A stretch of DNA of 64,000 nt from Odontocerum albicorne. Its lineage: Eukaryota > Arthropoda > Insecta > Trichoptera > Odontoceridae. The stretch lies in assembly GCA_949825065.1 (NCBI GenBank), contig CATKWJ010000009.1, positions 310,001-374,000 on the forward strand, in the 5' to 3' direction. The position numbers and the translations under genes were made by a program. The stretch's first letter is position 1. The number at the start of each line of letters is the position of its first letter. The notes below the pieces were generated by a model that saw only the letters and a list, made by a program, of their open reading frames with translations, was not told the DNA's origin and ran no database searches. This document shows positions 21,853-31,830 of the stretch, piece by piece.

Positions 21853-23085
21853 TATATACGTAGTGTAAAAAATAGTGAATTGTGATAGTGTGTGTATCTT
21901 GTACTTAGTTCAAATTATGAAACTAACGTTTTTATTATCTCAGTTGTTTTGTGTACATTCTCAACTTGAAGAAGTAAATTGATAAAGTTCAACGGCTGTA
22001 AAACAAAAGAGAAATAGAAAAAAAGGCAAGAATTATTATGTTGAAAATAAATACAGAATGCTTGTGTGGTGTGCACGCACATTTAGTTCACTCGGCCTTG
22101 AATGTTTAGTGCCCTCATAAACTTCTCTCGATAAGGATTCGTCGCCGGTTTCATGTGTTTTGAAGACACGAAGGAATACACTTGTATATGATGTTTCAAT
22201 AGAAAGTAGAATTTGATTTTTAACAAAGTTATGGGTTTTCAAAAATTCGCGAATTTTCAGCATCTCTGTATGACATTAAGTATTTTATACGCAGTGAACG
22301 TGTTAATCACGGTATGTTGATGTTCTGTTATGTTGTATACCTCATTTTGATCGAATTCTATGATTTTTTCCTGTCTCTTAATTGAATTTAAAGTTATCAC
22401 TACACTAAAAACGGTAAAATATGAAACACATTGTACAAATTTCATTTCGTTCTTTATATAAATTTAAGTCAAAAAATATTGCAATGCCAATAAGGCTGTC
22501 AAATGGATCACTTGAGATGACCATATCTAAATCAGAATTTATGTTAACTTGTGACAAAAATATTCATGATCTACTACAGAGATGGCAATATCTGTACTGA
22601 TTGTAAAAAATTATAACCATATGTTGAATTGGTAATATAAACTCAACATTATTAACGCTTATATAACCACACTGACCTGTGCGGTACTGATTTGTAATGT
22701 GGATAATTCAGTGCTTGGCATTGAAACTGTTAAAAAATGAATCAATATCATCTGAAAACCATAAAATATAAGGTAGTTCTGCTGATGAAAACCAAATCAT
22801 CGCCTTTATTTTTCTTCTGCCCCTAACTCGGAACTATTACATATATTAACTGCACCATCAATCTTCTTGAGCATTCGACCTAATAGTCTTCTTGAGTCAC
22901 ATCGTACTAGCTAAGAAACCATGCCATATTAAGATAAGAGAGGTCTATGAGTGCTGTGTTGGCGTTATTATCAGTTCAGACTTTTTAACAGAAAGTGAAA
23001 GAAACGAGGTTTCGAGTTGTTGATAATATGTTATCTATTTGTTTTATTACTTCAGAAGATTTGAACTTGTATGTTTTTTTCATAG

Positions 23086-23340
23086 ATATTAAAGCCCAGC
23101 CATCTTATGATACGTTCAATAAAGAAAATACCTCAGTAATGAGTTCACAAAGGCAACCCTATGATTTGGAATATGAAATATGTTCAGATATTTTCATAAA
23201 AGAAGAAAATGTAGAAGAGGATACTGCGCCAGTATTCCCTGATTTTGCTATGGACATACAGGAAGCGGATATAAAGAAGGAATGTGCTCGGGACAGTAAC
23301 ACAGAGACTGTTGATGTTTCTGACACGCATGCAATAACGA
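23086..23340 (+). CDS. Zinc-finger protein copy B, exon 2 (acidic module)
   Basis: The acceptor is TTTCATAG ending at 23085 and the donor is GTGAGT at 23341. The 255-nt symmetric exon encodes IKAQPSYDTFNKENTSVMSS followed by IKEENVEEDTAPVFPDFAMD and ADIKKEC. The psi-K-x-E sites and the DTA/P/EADIK layout repeat those of exon 1. Confidence 0.8.
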
Positions 23341-23675
23341 GTGAGTATAATTATTTTAATTGTTATCTGAATAAGTTTTCGCTTATTCATTAAATTCTGA
23401 ACAACAAATTTTTTTTATTTGGTTTGAAATAGGATTCAAGTTCAAGGATTCAAGATTCAAGTAGCTCAAATAATAAAGTTTAAATATTTTTATCTTAACT
23501 CTGTCAATTTTTCTTAGTTAACAATTTAATACAAGTTAATTGTTGTATAAATAAAAAAACTCACATTTGAGAAATGCTTTATTACAAAAAGAACTATAGT
23601 CTATCTTTTCAACCCTTCAATATTCAAAAAAATATGTATTTCAGAGATTTTTCATTAATTTTCATGTATTTTTAG

Positions 23676-24658
23676 GTTCAGGTGATATGAGCAACCAATT
23701 TAGTAAAGAGAAAAGCAGTGAAAATGGTTCTCATGGCTTTGAACATTGTGGAAACATGTTCTCAAACAGTTCAAATTTAAAACGCAAAATAAGAATTCAT
23801 AGAGGAGAAAATCCCTGCAGCTTTAAAAATTGTAAAAAGTCATTTACAGAAAAAAATAATTTAAAACATCATAAAAATAATCAATCTGGAGAGAAATCCT
23901 ATGGTTGTGGAAGTTGTTCACAGATATTCTCACAAATAGATACATTAAGACATCATGAAAGGATTCATAGTAGAGAGAAGTCTTACAGCTGTGAAGAATG
24001 TGATAAGACATTCTCACGAAGATATGATTTAAGAGATCATAAAAGTATTCATACTGGAGAGAAGCCTCACAGCTGTAGAGAATGTGATAAGACATTCTCA
24101 CGAAAAGGTGATTTGAAATCTCATGAAAGGATTCATAGTGGAGAGAAGTCTTACAGCTGTGGACAATGTGATAAGACGTTCTTACGAAAAGGTGATTTGA
24201 AGTCTCATGAAATGACTCATAGTGGAGAAAAGCCTTACAGCTGTGGACAATGTGATAAGACATTCTCACGAAAATGTTATTTGAAATTTCATGAAAAGAT
24301 TCATAGTGGAGAGAAACCTTACCATTGTGGACAATGTGATAAGGCATTCTTACGAAAAAACAAATTAATATATCATGAATGGATGCATAGTGGAGAGAAG
24401 CCTTACAGCTGTGGACAATGTGATAAGACATTCTTACGAAAAGGTGATTTGAAATCTCATGAAAGGAGTCATAGTGGAGAAAAGCCTTACAGCTGTGGAC
24501 AATGTGATAAGACATTCTCACGAATAGATAATTTAAGAACTCATGAAAGGATTCATAGTAGAGAGAACCCTTACAGCTGTGAAAAATGTGATAAGACATT
24601 CACACGAAAAGATTATTTGAATTCTCATAAAAAGATTCATAGTGGAGAGAAGCTTTAA
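23676..24658 (+). CDS. Poly-C2H2 zinc-finger protein copy B, exon 3, truncated by Harbinger insertion
   Basis: This is the terminal exon after acceptor TTTTTAG (23675), giving SGDMSNQFSKEKSSENGSH. Two degenerate fingers are followed by nine C2H2 fingers, from YGCGSCSQIFSQIDTLRHH to YSCEKCDKTFTRKDYLNSH. Linkers are HSGEKP, HSREKS or HTGEKP. The frame ends at GEKL followed by TAA, where the stop is built by the target site and first bases of an inserted repeat. Past the insertion the array remnant reads YSCRQYSKDIIK and stops (25538-25573). Copy B thus has the shortest array (predicted 473 aa in total), and its original 3' end and 3' UTR are lost. Confidence 0.82.
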
Positions 24659-24820
24659 GGCGCAATCCCACTGAGGCAACATGTAGCATGCGGCATTGAC
24701 GCATTGATAAGACATTCACACGAAAAGATTGTTTGAATTCTCATAAAAGGATTCATAGTGGAGAGAAGCCTTAAGGCGCAATCCCACTGAGGCAACATTT
24801 AGGCAACATGTAGCATGCGG
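24589..24820 (+). repeat. 116-bp tandem duplication across the Harbinger junction
   Basis: Unit 1 (24589-24704) and unit 2 (from 24705) both run from TGATAAGACATTCACACGAA through a finger, the GGAGAGAAGC linker, TTA and about 47 bp of Harbinger left end to GACGCAT. In unit 2 the transposon end continues into the full element. The duplication happened after the transposon inserted, since it copies the junction itself. Confidence 0.85.
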
Positions 24821-25534
24821 CATTGACGCATGCTACACACAGTCTTTCAATCGAAGGAACACGAAGCGACAAGAAGCAAGGATCTTTGTAGCGTGCTACA
24901 TGTTGATTAATGTTGCAGGGACGCATTCGTCACCTCTCGACATGTTTCATTGTGTCCAACAATGTCGCCGTTATCCGAAAGTCAGCGGATCGGTGCGGCT
25001 TGTAGCGTGCGACATGGAGTGGAATATTGATAAATCTACCTTGTTTATTGAAGATTATCATAATTCACCGGAGTTATGGAATATTAAAATTAATGATTAT
25101 ATGCAACAGGATAAGAAATGATAAACTGAGGCAGTTAGCGAGTAAATACGATTGCACTGTAATCGATGTGAAAAAAAATCAAGAATTTGCATTCAGCTTT
25201 TCATCATTCTGAGCTTCTTGACTACCAACATAGAATTCTCTTCTCCAGCACCGTGGCTTTGTTTTTTTCTACGATTCAAAACTATTACGAAATATGCAGT
25301 TGCCGCGATTGTTTGTCAAGACATAATGTACCAAACTGACGTTGCCTCCATAGTATTGTTTAAGACGCATGTTACACGTATCGATGACAAAGCGCATGTG
25401 ACTTGGGGAGTCAAAATCCGCATGCGACATTGTTAAAATTTGTGACACATAGTGGTATACCTAGGAACAGGCAACACTAGGTAACATGTCGCATGCCTCA
25501 TGTCGTTCAGTGTTTCCTCAGTCGAATTGCGCCT
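24774..25534 (+). mobile_element. PIF/Harbinger-like element with TTA duplication
   Basis: Left terminus AGGCGCAATCCCACTGAGG; the right terminus, read inverted, is AGGCGCAATTCGACTGAGG. Both ends abut TTA (24771-24773 and 25535-25537), the 3-bp target typical of PIF/Harbinger. It carries a broken MADF/Myb-like gene, the accessory protein of this superfamily, but no transposase, so it is non-autonomous. Total length is about 761 bp. It sits inside the finger array of copy B. Confidence 0.88.
24930..25300 (+). pseudogene. MADF (Adf-1-like) protein of the Harbinger element, broken
   Basis: The first frame reads WNIDKSTLFIEDYHNSPELW, then NIKINDYMQQDKK and a stop. A shifted frame continues LRQLASKYDCTVIDVKK, and another shift gives KIKNLHSAFHHSELLDYQHR. 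Together they match the MADF pattern (FI..Y...PELW....Y..R..K..AW..LA......V..KIK.L.S.F). In Harbinger elements this protein helps bring the transposase to DNA. At least two frameshifts make it non-functional. Confidence 0.75.
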
Positions 25535-25547
25535 TTACAGCTGTAGA

Positions 25548-26110
25548 CAATATAGTAAAGACATTATAAAATAAATTGAAACTGTTAAACAATAAATGAA
25601 TATCATCTGAAGACCATAAAATATAACGTAGTTCTGCTGATGAAAACCAAATCCTCGGCGTTATATTCTTCTGCCCTTAACTTGGAACTATTACAGATAA
25701 TAACTGCCATCGATTCTTGAGCATTCAGCCGAACAATCTTCTTGAGCCACATCCTACTAACTGCAAAGCCCTGCCATATTAAGATAAGATAGCCCTATGA
25801 GTGCTGTGTTGGCCTTATTATCAGCTCAGACTTATTAACTGAGTTCGAGTCAAAGAAAATAAGTTTCATTTTGTGTATAATATATAAGATATATCATCTA
25901 TTTGTTTTATTGCTTTAGAAGATTTGAATTTGTATGTTTTTTCCTAGATTTTAAGTCCAGTCATCTTATGATACATTCAATAAAGATATGGCCTCAGTCG
26001 TGAGTCCACAAAAGCAATCACATCACTTGGTCTTTCAAATCGATTCAGATTTTTCCATAAAAGTAATTGCAAGTGAGTATTTGCCATATATTATGAATAC
26101 AATATAAGAG
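25548..26110 (+). pseudogene. Broken zinc-finger gene copy (intron 1 plus exon 2 remnant)
   Basis: Sequence like the end of intron 1 (CATCTGAAGACCATAAAATA, the GAAAACCAAATCCT segment, AGATTTGAATTTGTATG) leads to an exon-2 remnant at 25948-26072. That remnant starts after TTCCTAG and ends at donor GTGAGT, but is only 125 nt long and has lost the acidic core. A short finger-like piece (GAGATCATGAAAGGATT) follows at 26107 and is joined directly to R3. Exon 1 and the finger array are absent. Confidence 0.7.
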
Positions 26111-26119
26111 ATCATGAAA

Positions 26120-26640
26120 GGATTGTTTTCCACTTGCTCCGTACATTTTGTGATAGCATGAACATGGATAATTTCATACATTCGCCGTGTTTATTTACAT
26201 CACACCTTGTATTTTTTAAATATTGGTCTCTCCGGAAGTTATTTCAAAGTTTAATGTCAAATTTGGATGTGAAATTACACCAAATACTTGCAAATTATGC
26301 TTTTCAATGTTTATTTTAGTATCTCAGCGATCCCTCGTGTCATAAGATCAGTGGTAGTTGGCCTTCCAGAGACGAGTGGTAATTGGTTTTCTATAAAATA
26401 AAATGATAAGATTATTTTGATTAAGATAAAATATATCTAAAGAATTGCACCAAATGCTTGTGAATGATGATTTTTGGTATTTAATGTATCTCAGCGATCC
26501 CTCATGTCATAAACCATAAATAAAACAAAACTTCTATTTTAATATTTGTTTTCAGTGCAACTTTATTATAGAAAATTTATTTACACATTATATCTTTTAC
26601 CCTCTGGGTAAAATTAATTATTATATTAATTTGCTAGTGT
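26120..26640 (+). repeat. R3 repeat (downstream spacer)
   Basis: Markers are CCACTTGCTCCGTACATTTT, the ATGAACATGGATAATTT segment, GTATCTCAGCGATCCCTC and an AT-rich tail with CTCTGGGTAAAATTAATTAT. It is also found at 33085-33391 plus 34931-35030, 41850-43025, 53030-53928 and 62880-63290. It follows each gene and leads straight into R1. Non-coding. Confidence 0.7.
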
Positions 26641-26930
26641 TCCATCTATTAAGGCAATCTGTGCTAGAGAGTGAGAATTTACATCTATATTTTTTTCTAT
26701 TGAGTGTAACTGTCAATCAATAAAGCATGGCATAATTTGACACAGCGCGTTCTCTTGACACTAATTTTTTCATTCATATATAGTTCACGGCCATTATTTA
26801 AGGGGAAGACAGCGTATATCTGACGTTTCTCCATACCTAGAAGTTCACTGCCATTATTTAAGAAGATGAAGACACTTCGCATACTTCAACAAATATAGGA
26901 GTGCATGGCCATTAACTAAATTCAGTTTAA
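26641..26930 (+). repeat. R1 repeat, 5' part only
   Basis: It contains AGTGTTCCATCTATTAAGGC, the CATTCATATATAGTTCACGG unit and two further ATTATTTAAG units, then stops where LINE X 5' sequence starts. The rest of R1 is missing. Confidence 0.6.
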
Positions 26931-26999
26931 TTTAGATCATTTAAAAATTAACCTTTCACTCTACCATTATTTATGTACATGTTATATTATACCTTAGAT

Positions 27000-28706
27000 T
27001 GTGTACATATTAGTGTTTACTTTCATCATAGAAATACTGGTAGGTTTTTTCTCTCTCTCGTTCCTCTTTTAAGTTTATTCAAATTTTTTGAAAAACGATT
27101 CCCCGCAAACCCCCTGATATAGCCTTTGATAGCGAATTGGTAACCGAGGAGGAAATCTCAGTTTAAAAAAGTTAAAAGAAAGAGAACGAGGAACCTAAAG
27201 CCTGAGAGTCATCGAAGATTACCTGAAAGAAAATTAACTCCTCTTACTGTACCATCGACCGAAACAGTCATAACCCTTACAACATCCTCCCCTATACTCC
27301 CTGCATCCCCTTCTCTTCCCCAGGTTAGGGAATAGGACAACCATGACCGATCTCCTTACGTGGTACACGTGCAAAAAATTACAGATTCACCACAAACATC
27401 CATTAATTTAATTACTTTTGGGATGTTCCTTAAAAACAATAAAACACCACATATGTCACCGATAAACAGTATAAAATTAATAGGCCGGAATAGATTGGCT
27501 GTAGCCTTTGATAAATACCCATCGGCTAATAATTTTCTACAAAATGGAGCCCTTACCGAGTATGGCTTTAAATAATTTATTCCTTCTTTCATAGTCACCA
27601 AAATGGGCCTCGTAAGAGGAATCCCGGTTGAGTGGAAGGAGGAAGAATTCCGAGAAAACTTGGAAGTACCGGATGGAAGAGTCCAAAAAGCCAGAAGACT
27701 TAATAAACCCAATAAAATCACCCACCTCATATTTTACCTTTTATCAGAACGCTCCATCTTTCTATCAGTGGATGAGGTGTCTCTCTCAAGAACAGTTTGC
27801 AGGGGTCTTCCTCAAGGGTCAGTCCTTAGCCCTCTCCCTTATAACATTTATATGGCAGATCTTTCGCACCCGGTTCCTCTCAATATTGCCGTATTACAAT
27901 ATGCGGAGGATATCGTGGTTTATACGTTCAATGAATCTTTTAAAATAGGAAAAAAAAAATACTTCACTTTCTTTCCGAGTGGCTCGAAAATCATGGATTA
28001 GATATTTCCCCCGCCAAAAGTTTTATTGTCATGTGTTCGTGAAAATCTACTTCTAATATTTGTATTGGCAATATTTATATTATCAACAACAGTTCACACT
28101 TATTCCTTGAAATTACATTTGACTTCAGGTTATCTTGGAAAAACATAACATCAACCTGCCAAAAAAAAAATATATTGCGGTATTAGGTTTGGTGGGGGGC
28201 ACTCCCAACTACTTTGAAACTTCTATACACTGCCCTCATTAGAAGCTACCTTGATTATGGTTGATTCTACTTGGACCCTACATTTAAATATATCCTCCAT
28301 AAACTACACCTCATTCAATTTCAGGCCCTTCGATATATAGTTGGATCTATGAAATCTACGCCGACAAATGCTCTACAGCTCGAATGTGTGGACCCACCGC
28401 TCTGCTTTCGAAAACAGTTCTTAGGTATCCGATACTTCCCCGATATCTCCAAAACAATATCCCATCCTCTTCGATTGTCTATGTTCCCTTCAAGCAATAG
28501 GAAAGCACCCATTTCGATCCCCAAATAGTATAACTCTTAATATAATGGAAACCATATCCAACCTTGAAGAGGTGGGCCTCGGTGTCGCTCTGGCTTGGGT
28601 TCCCACCGTCTAGGCATTTCAGGTAACGAAGATGCAGATATCTTAGCTAAAGTGGCAAGATTTACTGGAAACACAGACAAATTTAAGTACACATCTGCAC
28701 AAGACT
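27000..28706 (+). pseudogene. LINE X copy 1: ORF1 fused to RT and RNase H by deletion
   Basis: The ORF1 part (about 27260-27720) includes SPYVVHVQKITDSPQTSINL, IKLIGRNRLAVAFDK and TKMGLVRGIPVEWKEEEF; its CCHC knuckles are deleted. It runs directly into the RT domain at about 27720: LSRTVCRGLPQGSVLSP, then LQYAEDIVVYTF at about 27895-27930. RNase H follows (GISGNEDADILAKVARF at about 28610-28660). An RNase H after RT and CCHC knuckles in ORF1 are typical of I-like/jockey-group LINEs. Many stops and a roughly 2-kb internal deletion relative to 60655-62812 make it dead. A Tigger element interrupts it at 28707; it resumes at 32142. Confidence 0.8.
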
Positions 28707-28988
28707 TACAGTGGAACCTCTCATAACGAGTTATTCGCATAACAAGCTTAACAGATTGTGAAAAAAATGCTCCCTTAACGAGCGACATTTCGCATAACGA
28801 GTGACGCAGAAATGGGGAAGTCCCATCTTCACGTCACTCACTTGTGAGCCGGGACTTCCGCGCCAGTGCGTCAGTCTCTGGTTAGCACTCGTTCCGCTAG
28901 CACGTTAGTGTCACATGTGATCACACATTTTTCCAAACTTGTGTTCAGACATTATTTGTATTTATTTTTGCGCAAAGTTTAATAACCC

Positions 28989-29395
28989 TTGCAAAAAAAG
29001 CCACAAGAAGACAGCCATAAGAGAATAAAAGTAACTGTAGAAATGAAACGTAAAATCATTGAAAAGCGAGAACGAGGTGTTAGCGTGGCTGATCTAGCGC
29101 GCACATACAATCGGTCTACATCAACGATTTGCTCTATCCTCGAGAACAAGGACAAAATTAAGAAGACAGATGCTTCAAAGGGAGTGTCAAGAATGTCTAC
29201 GAAACGGTTACCTATTCTTGATGATGTTGAAAGGTTGCTTCTCATATGGATAAACGAAAAGTAATTGCAAGGCGATACTATTAACCAAAACATCATTTGT
29301 GAGAAGGTGAAGGTTATTTTCGCCGACCTCTTTAAGAAGACGCCAGGATCATCAACTGCCGAAAAAGAAGTACAATTTAAGGGAAGTCATGGATG
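28989..29395 (+). pseudogene. Tigger transposase N-terminal (CENP-B-like HTH), 5' part
   Basis: The frame reads VTVEMKRKIIEKRERGVSVA, then LARTYNRSTSTICSILENKD, the CENP-B-type helix-turn-helix of Tigger transposases. An in-frame stop follows INEK (29262-29264). The reading then continues LQGDTINQNIICEKVKVIFA up to GSHG, where the LTR element cuts it. Removing the LTR element joins it to WFEKFKRRTG at 31692. Confidence 0.85.
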
Positions 29396-29974
29396 TGTAA
29401 CGATGGTCGGTATCAGTGTAGCATGTGTCCTATTAGGACGTGCTGATGATTTTGATATCGACATCGTTATCTTTATTTTAGTCGATTCTGCATTCCCTCT
29501 CGTTCAGGGTCATCAATATAGCGGGTTGCTTATGTTTATTTGTCGTGATGATCTTGATTTGTAGCCAATGAATATAGACTCAGGAATGCGGATATAAATC
29601 GATAAGTGGACAGCAGGTAAATAAATATCAAGTCTTGACAGTTGAATGAATGACAATACTAATGTGTTTATTTCTCGGAGCGCAGGTATTTTATACAGAT
29701 GAGTGAACCAGTTCGCGCTACATGCTCCGTCTCACTCTGGCACGTGAATTGGCGGTAGCTTATTTATTTGTATTTGGAGATGGCTAGACAAATCGCGGGT
29801 ACTACAAAAATAGTAAACATTGTCGCCGTCCTTGACGTGTAGCAATCTATGAATACTTCATCGGTCATTGCCCCTGTATGTTTATTATTAACAATAATTA
29901 ATTTAATTTATTTGTGTTTTAACAATTCACTTATTATTTTGACAATTATTTATTTACTAGGTAGGTATCCTACA
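29396..29974 (-). repeat. 3' LTR (579 bp)
   Basis: It matches 31295-31689 almost base for base over its first 360 bp and its last 30 bp. It has about 185 bp (29758-29945) not found in the other LTR. TG...CA ends are present in either orientation. The one clear base difference noticed in the shared part (TTTATTTTAG versus TTTGTTTTAG) suggests a recent insertion. Confidence 0.88.
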
Positions 29975-30224
29975 TGGCTCCCTTCTTAGTGAACGCAGAG
30001 GGCGCGTGCCTTGCGTGAACGTTAGGTTCCGGTGCATCTGACGTCGGGCTGGCTATCCGTTCTCCGTGTCGAAGTAGGTACGTGGATAACATCAGCGCGT
30101 GGCGTTTTTTTCCCAGATCTGTCGGTCAGATGGGTGATGCGGAACGGGGGGTAGGCTTGGTCGTCTCTCACTAAATTTGAATTGTCTGCGGTGCTTGGTT
30201 GGTCGTTGCGTTGATCGTCGATGA

Positions 30225-30665
30225 TTGGTTGTGTGGATCAAGTTGCAGATGGCGTCCGCGGTGGAAGGTGGATCTGCAATTGCTTGATGATGGTGGTGAT
30301 GGTGTGGATCAAGTTGCAGATGGCATCCGATGAGGATGGTTGATCTGCGGTTGCTTGATGATGATGGTGATGGTGTAGATCAAGTTGCAGATGGCATCCG
30401 ATGTGGAAAGTTGATCTGCGGTGGCTTGATGATGATGGTGATGATGTTGATCAAGTTGCAGATGGCTTCCGATGTGGAAGGTTGATCTGCGGTGGCTTGA
30501 TGATGATGTTGATCAAGTTGCAGATGGCGTCCGATGTGGACGGTTGATCTGCAGGTGCTTGATGATGGTGGAGTCTGCGGTGCTCGTTGCTGCAGCGTGG
30601 TTGTATCGTGGTTGTAGCGTGGTTGTAGCGTGGTTGTAGCGTGGTTGTAGCGACGTTGTGGCGAT
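30225..30665 (-). repeat. Two minisatellites inside the LTR element
   Basis: At 30225-30560 about five units of 62-72 bp share GATCAAGTTGCAGATGGC and GGTTGATCTGCGGTGGCTTG. At 30590-30660 a 12-bp GTGGTTGTAGCG unit recurs about five times. On the minus strand an open frame (30451-30780) starts one base after the H2B stop and translates the repeats into His/Thr/Gln-rich low-complexity sequence. It shows no known domain. Confidence 0.8.
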
Positions 30666-30781
30666 GCTTGTCTGCTCCAGCGTTTTGTCGGTCAGTAGTT
30701 CGTCGAGGGAGGCAATCCTGTAAATCGTGTGGCTGATCGCCAGGACTGACCTCACATGAGCTGGCGTCGGGCTCGTCCATA

Positions 30782-31033
30782 TCAGATGTTGTGTTGTATC
30801 TGAGTGACGGCTCTGGTGTCCTTGCTGGCGGCGTGCTTGGCCAGTTCGCCGGGGAGTAGAATCTTGACGGTTGTCTGGATCTCTCTGCTGGTGATGATGT
30901 TCATCTTGTTGTAGTGGGCGAGGCGGTTGGCGTTGGCGGCGGTGCGCTCGAAAATCTTGTTGACGAAACTGTTCATGATGCTCATTGCGTTGCTGCTGAT
31001 AATGGCGGTGTCGAGTTGCACTTGTTCTGACAT
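30782..31033 (-). CDS. Histone H2B-like protein captured in an LTR element (83 aa)
   Basis: The uninterrupted frame begins [20 protein letters not shown], continues [58 protein letters not shown] and ends QIQHNI. It covers all three helices of the H2B histone fold plus the C-terminal helix. By eye about two thirds of residues match canonical H2B, with one extra residue near the start (AII for GI). The basic N-terminal tail is absent and an ATG sits where the fold begins. Codons mostly end in C or G, unlike the AT-rich surroundings, as expected for a gene from another genomic context. It is in sense with the retroelement and replaces gag-pol. Whether it is expressed is unknown; it could also be a neutral passenger. 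Confidence 0.88.
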   Translation of the reverse strand: MSEQVQLDTAIISSNAMSIMNSFVNKIFERTAANANRLAHYNKMNIITSREIQTTVKILLPGELAKHAASKDTRAVTQIQHNI

Positions 31034-31074
31034 TGCTGTCGAGTCGGCGATATTCGATATAGTCGAGGTACGTA

Positions 31075-31294
31075 TTCAGTTTTCGTGCGGGTTCAGTTTT
31101 CGTGCGGGTTCACCAATGTAGCGATGGTGGCGATGGTACGTCGTTGTCGAAATACGTGTTCGGTTTTCGTTCGGGGTCAATGTAACGATGGTGTAGTTCG
31201 TCGATGTACGTGTTCGGTTTTCTTTCGGGGTCACCAATGTAACGATGGTGTAGTTCGTCGATGTACGTGTTCGGTTTTCTTTCGGGGTCACCAA
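31075..31294 (-). repeat. Tandem array of LTR-end/PBS junction units
   Basis: On the minus strand the unit is ACCATCGTTACA (LTR 3' end), then TTGGTGACCCCGAAAGAAAA (primer site) and CCGAACACGTACATCGACGA. The LTR junction copy is followed by two close copies (one missing GGTGA in the PBS) and a more degenerate copy with TTGGTGAACCCGCACG. The period is about 61 bp at first, then shorter. The element therefore has one true and up to three extra primer-site-like sequences. Confidence 0.85.
31280..31294 (-). other. Primer-binding site of the LTR element
   Basis: It reads TTGGTGACCCCGAAA on the minus strand, immediately next to the LTR end CGTTACA. A TGG start next to the LTR is typical of tRNA-primed elements. 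The tRNA was not identified. Confidence 0.7.
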
Positions 31295-31689
31295 TGTAAC
31301 GATGGTCGGTATCAGTGTAGCATGTGTCCTATTAGGACGTGCTGATGATTTTGATATCGACATCGTTATCTTTGTTTTAGTCGATTCTGCATTCCCTCTC
31401 GTTCAGGGTCATCAATATAGCGGGTTGCTTATGTTTATTTGTCGTGATGATCTTGATTTGTAGCCAATGAATATAGACTCAGGAATGCGGATATAAATCG
31501 ATAAGTGGACAGCAGGTAAATAAATATCAAGTCTTGACAGTTGAATGAATGACAATACTAATGTGTTTATTTCTCGGAGCGCAGGTATTTTATACAGATG
31601 AGTGAACCAGTTCGCGCTACATGCTCCGTCTCACTCTGGCACGTGAATTGGCGGTAGCAATTATTTATTTACTAGGTAGGTATCCTACA
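31295..31689 (-). repeat. 5' LTR (395 bp)
   Basis: This is the direct repeat partner of 29396-29974, with an internal deletion of about 185 bp where TTATTTATT occurs on both sides in the longer LTR. It is followed on the plus strand by the target duplicate GATG (31690-31693). Confidence 0.88.
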
Positions 31690-31830
31690 GATGGTTCGAG
31701 AAATTTAAGAGAAGAACCGGCATCCACAGCGTTGTGAGGAACGGTGAAGCAGCAAGCTCTGATACAAAGGCAGCAGAGAACTTCATTATCGACTATAAGA
31801 AGCTCGTAGATTCTGAAGGTTACCGGATTT
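31690..31830 (+). pseudogene. Tigger transposase N-terminal, 3' part
   Basis: It continues the frame interrupted at 29395: GWFEKFKRRTGIHSVVRNGE, then AASSDTKAAENFIIDYKKL and VDSEGY. This is the end of the CENP-B-type DNA-binding region. The DDE domain is absent, and the reading runs into AT-rich DNA and the right terminus. Confidence 0.85.

Larger units (their letters stand above)
19014..22306 (+). mobile_element. piggyBac element in intron 1 of copy B, TTAA-flanked
   Basis: Left end TTAACACGTTCACTGCGTC (TTAA at 19014-19017); right end GCAGTGAACGTGTTAA (TTAA at 22303-22306). The inverted termini and the TTAA duplication define a piggyBac-class element. Copy D keeps the empty site in the same intron (AAGTTGATTAATCACGGTAT near 49415-49435), which confirms the insertion. 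The element has a broken transposase and a complete mariner nested inside. Confidence 0.93.
29396..31689 (-). mobile_element. Non-autonomous LTR retroelement carrying an H2B-like frame
   Basis: Two near-identical direct repeats (29396-29974 and 31295-31689) each start TGTAACGATGG and end CCTACA on the plus strand. They are flanked by GATG (29392-29395 and 31690-31693), a 4-bp target duplication. Read on the minus strand, the 5' LTR is followed by TTGGTGACCCCGAAAG, a good primer-binding site, and a purine tract AAGAAGGGAG precedes the 3' LTR. The element therefore runs on the minus strand. The 1.3-kb interior has no gag, protease, RT or integrase. It holds a histone H2B-like frame in sense and low-complexity repeats. 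It lies inside a Tigger element and restores the Tigger frame when removed. The 4-bp duplication suggests Gypsy or BEL rather than copia. Confidence 0.9.

Noticed and set aside
24930..25300. MADF frame as a host Adf-1-like gene
   Set aside because: It lies inside a TTA-flanked TIR element, is broken by frameshifts, and MADF proteins are standard cargo of Harbinger elements.
30451..30780. His/Thr-rich open frame after the H2B frame as a second gene of the LTR element
   Set aside because: It is a translation of minisatellite units without any recognisable gag, protease or RT motif. I cannot support it as a gene.
31085..31345. Plus-strand repetitive open frame (CSVFFRGHQCNDGVVRRCT)
   Set aside because: It is the antisense reading of the tandem LTR/PBS junction units.
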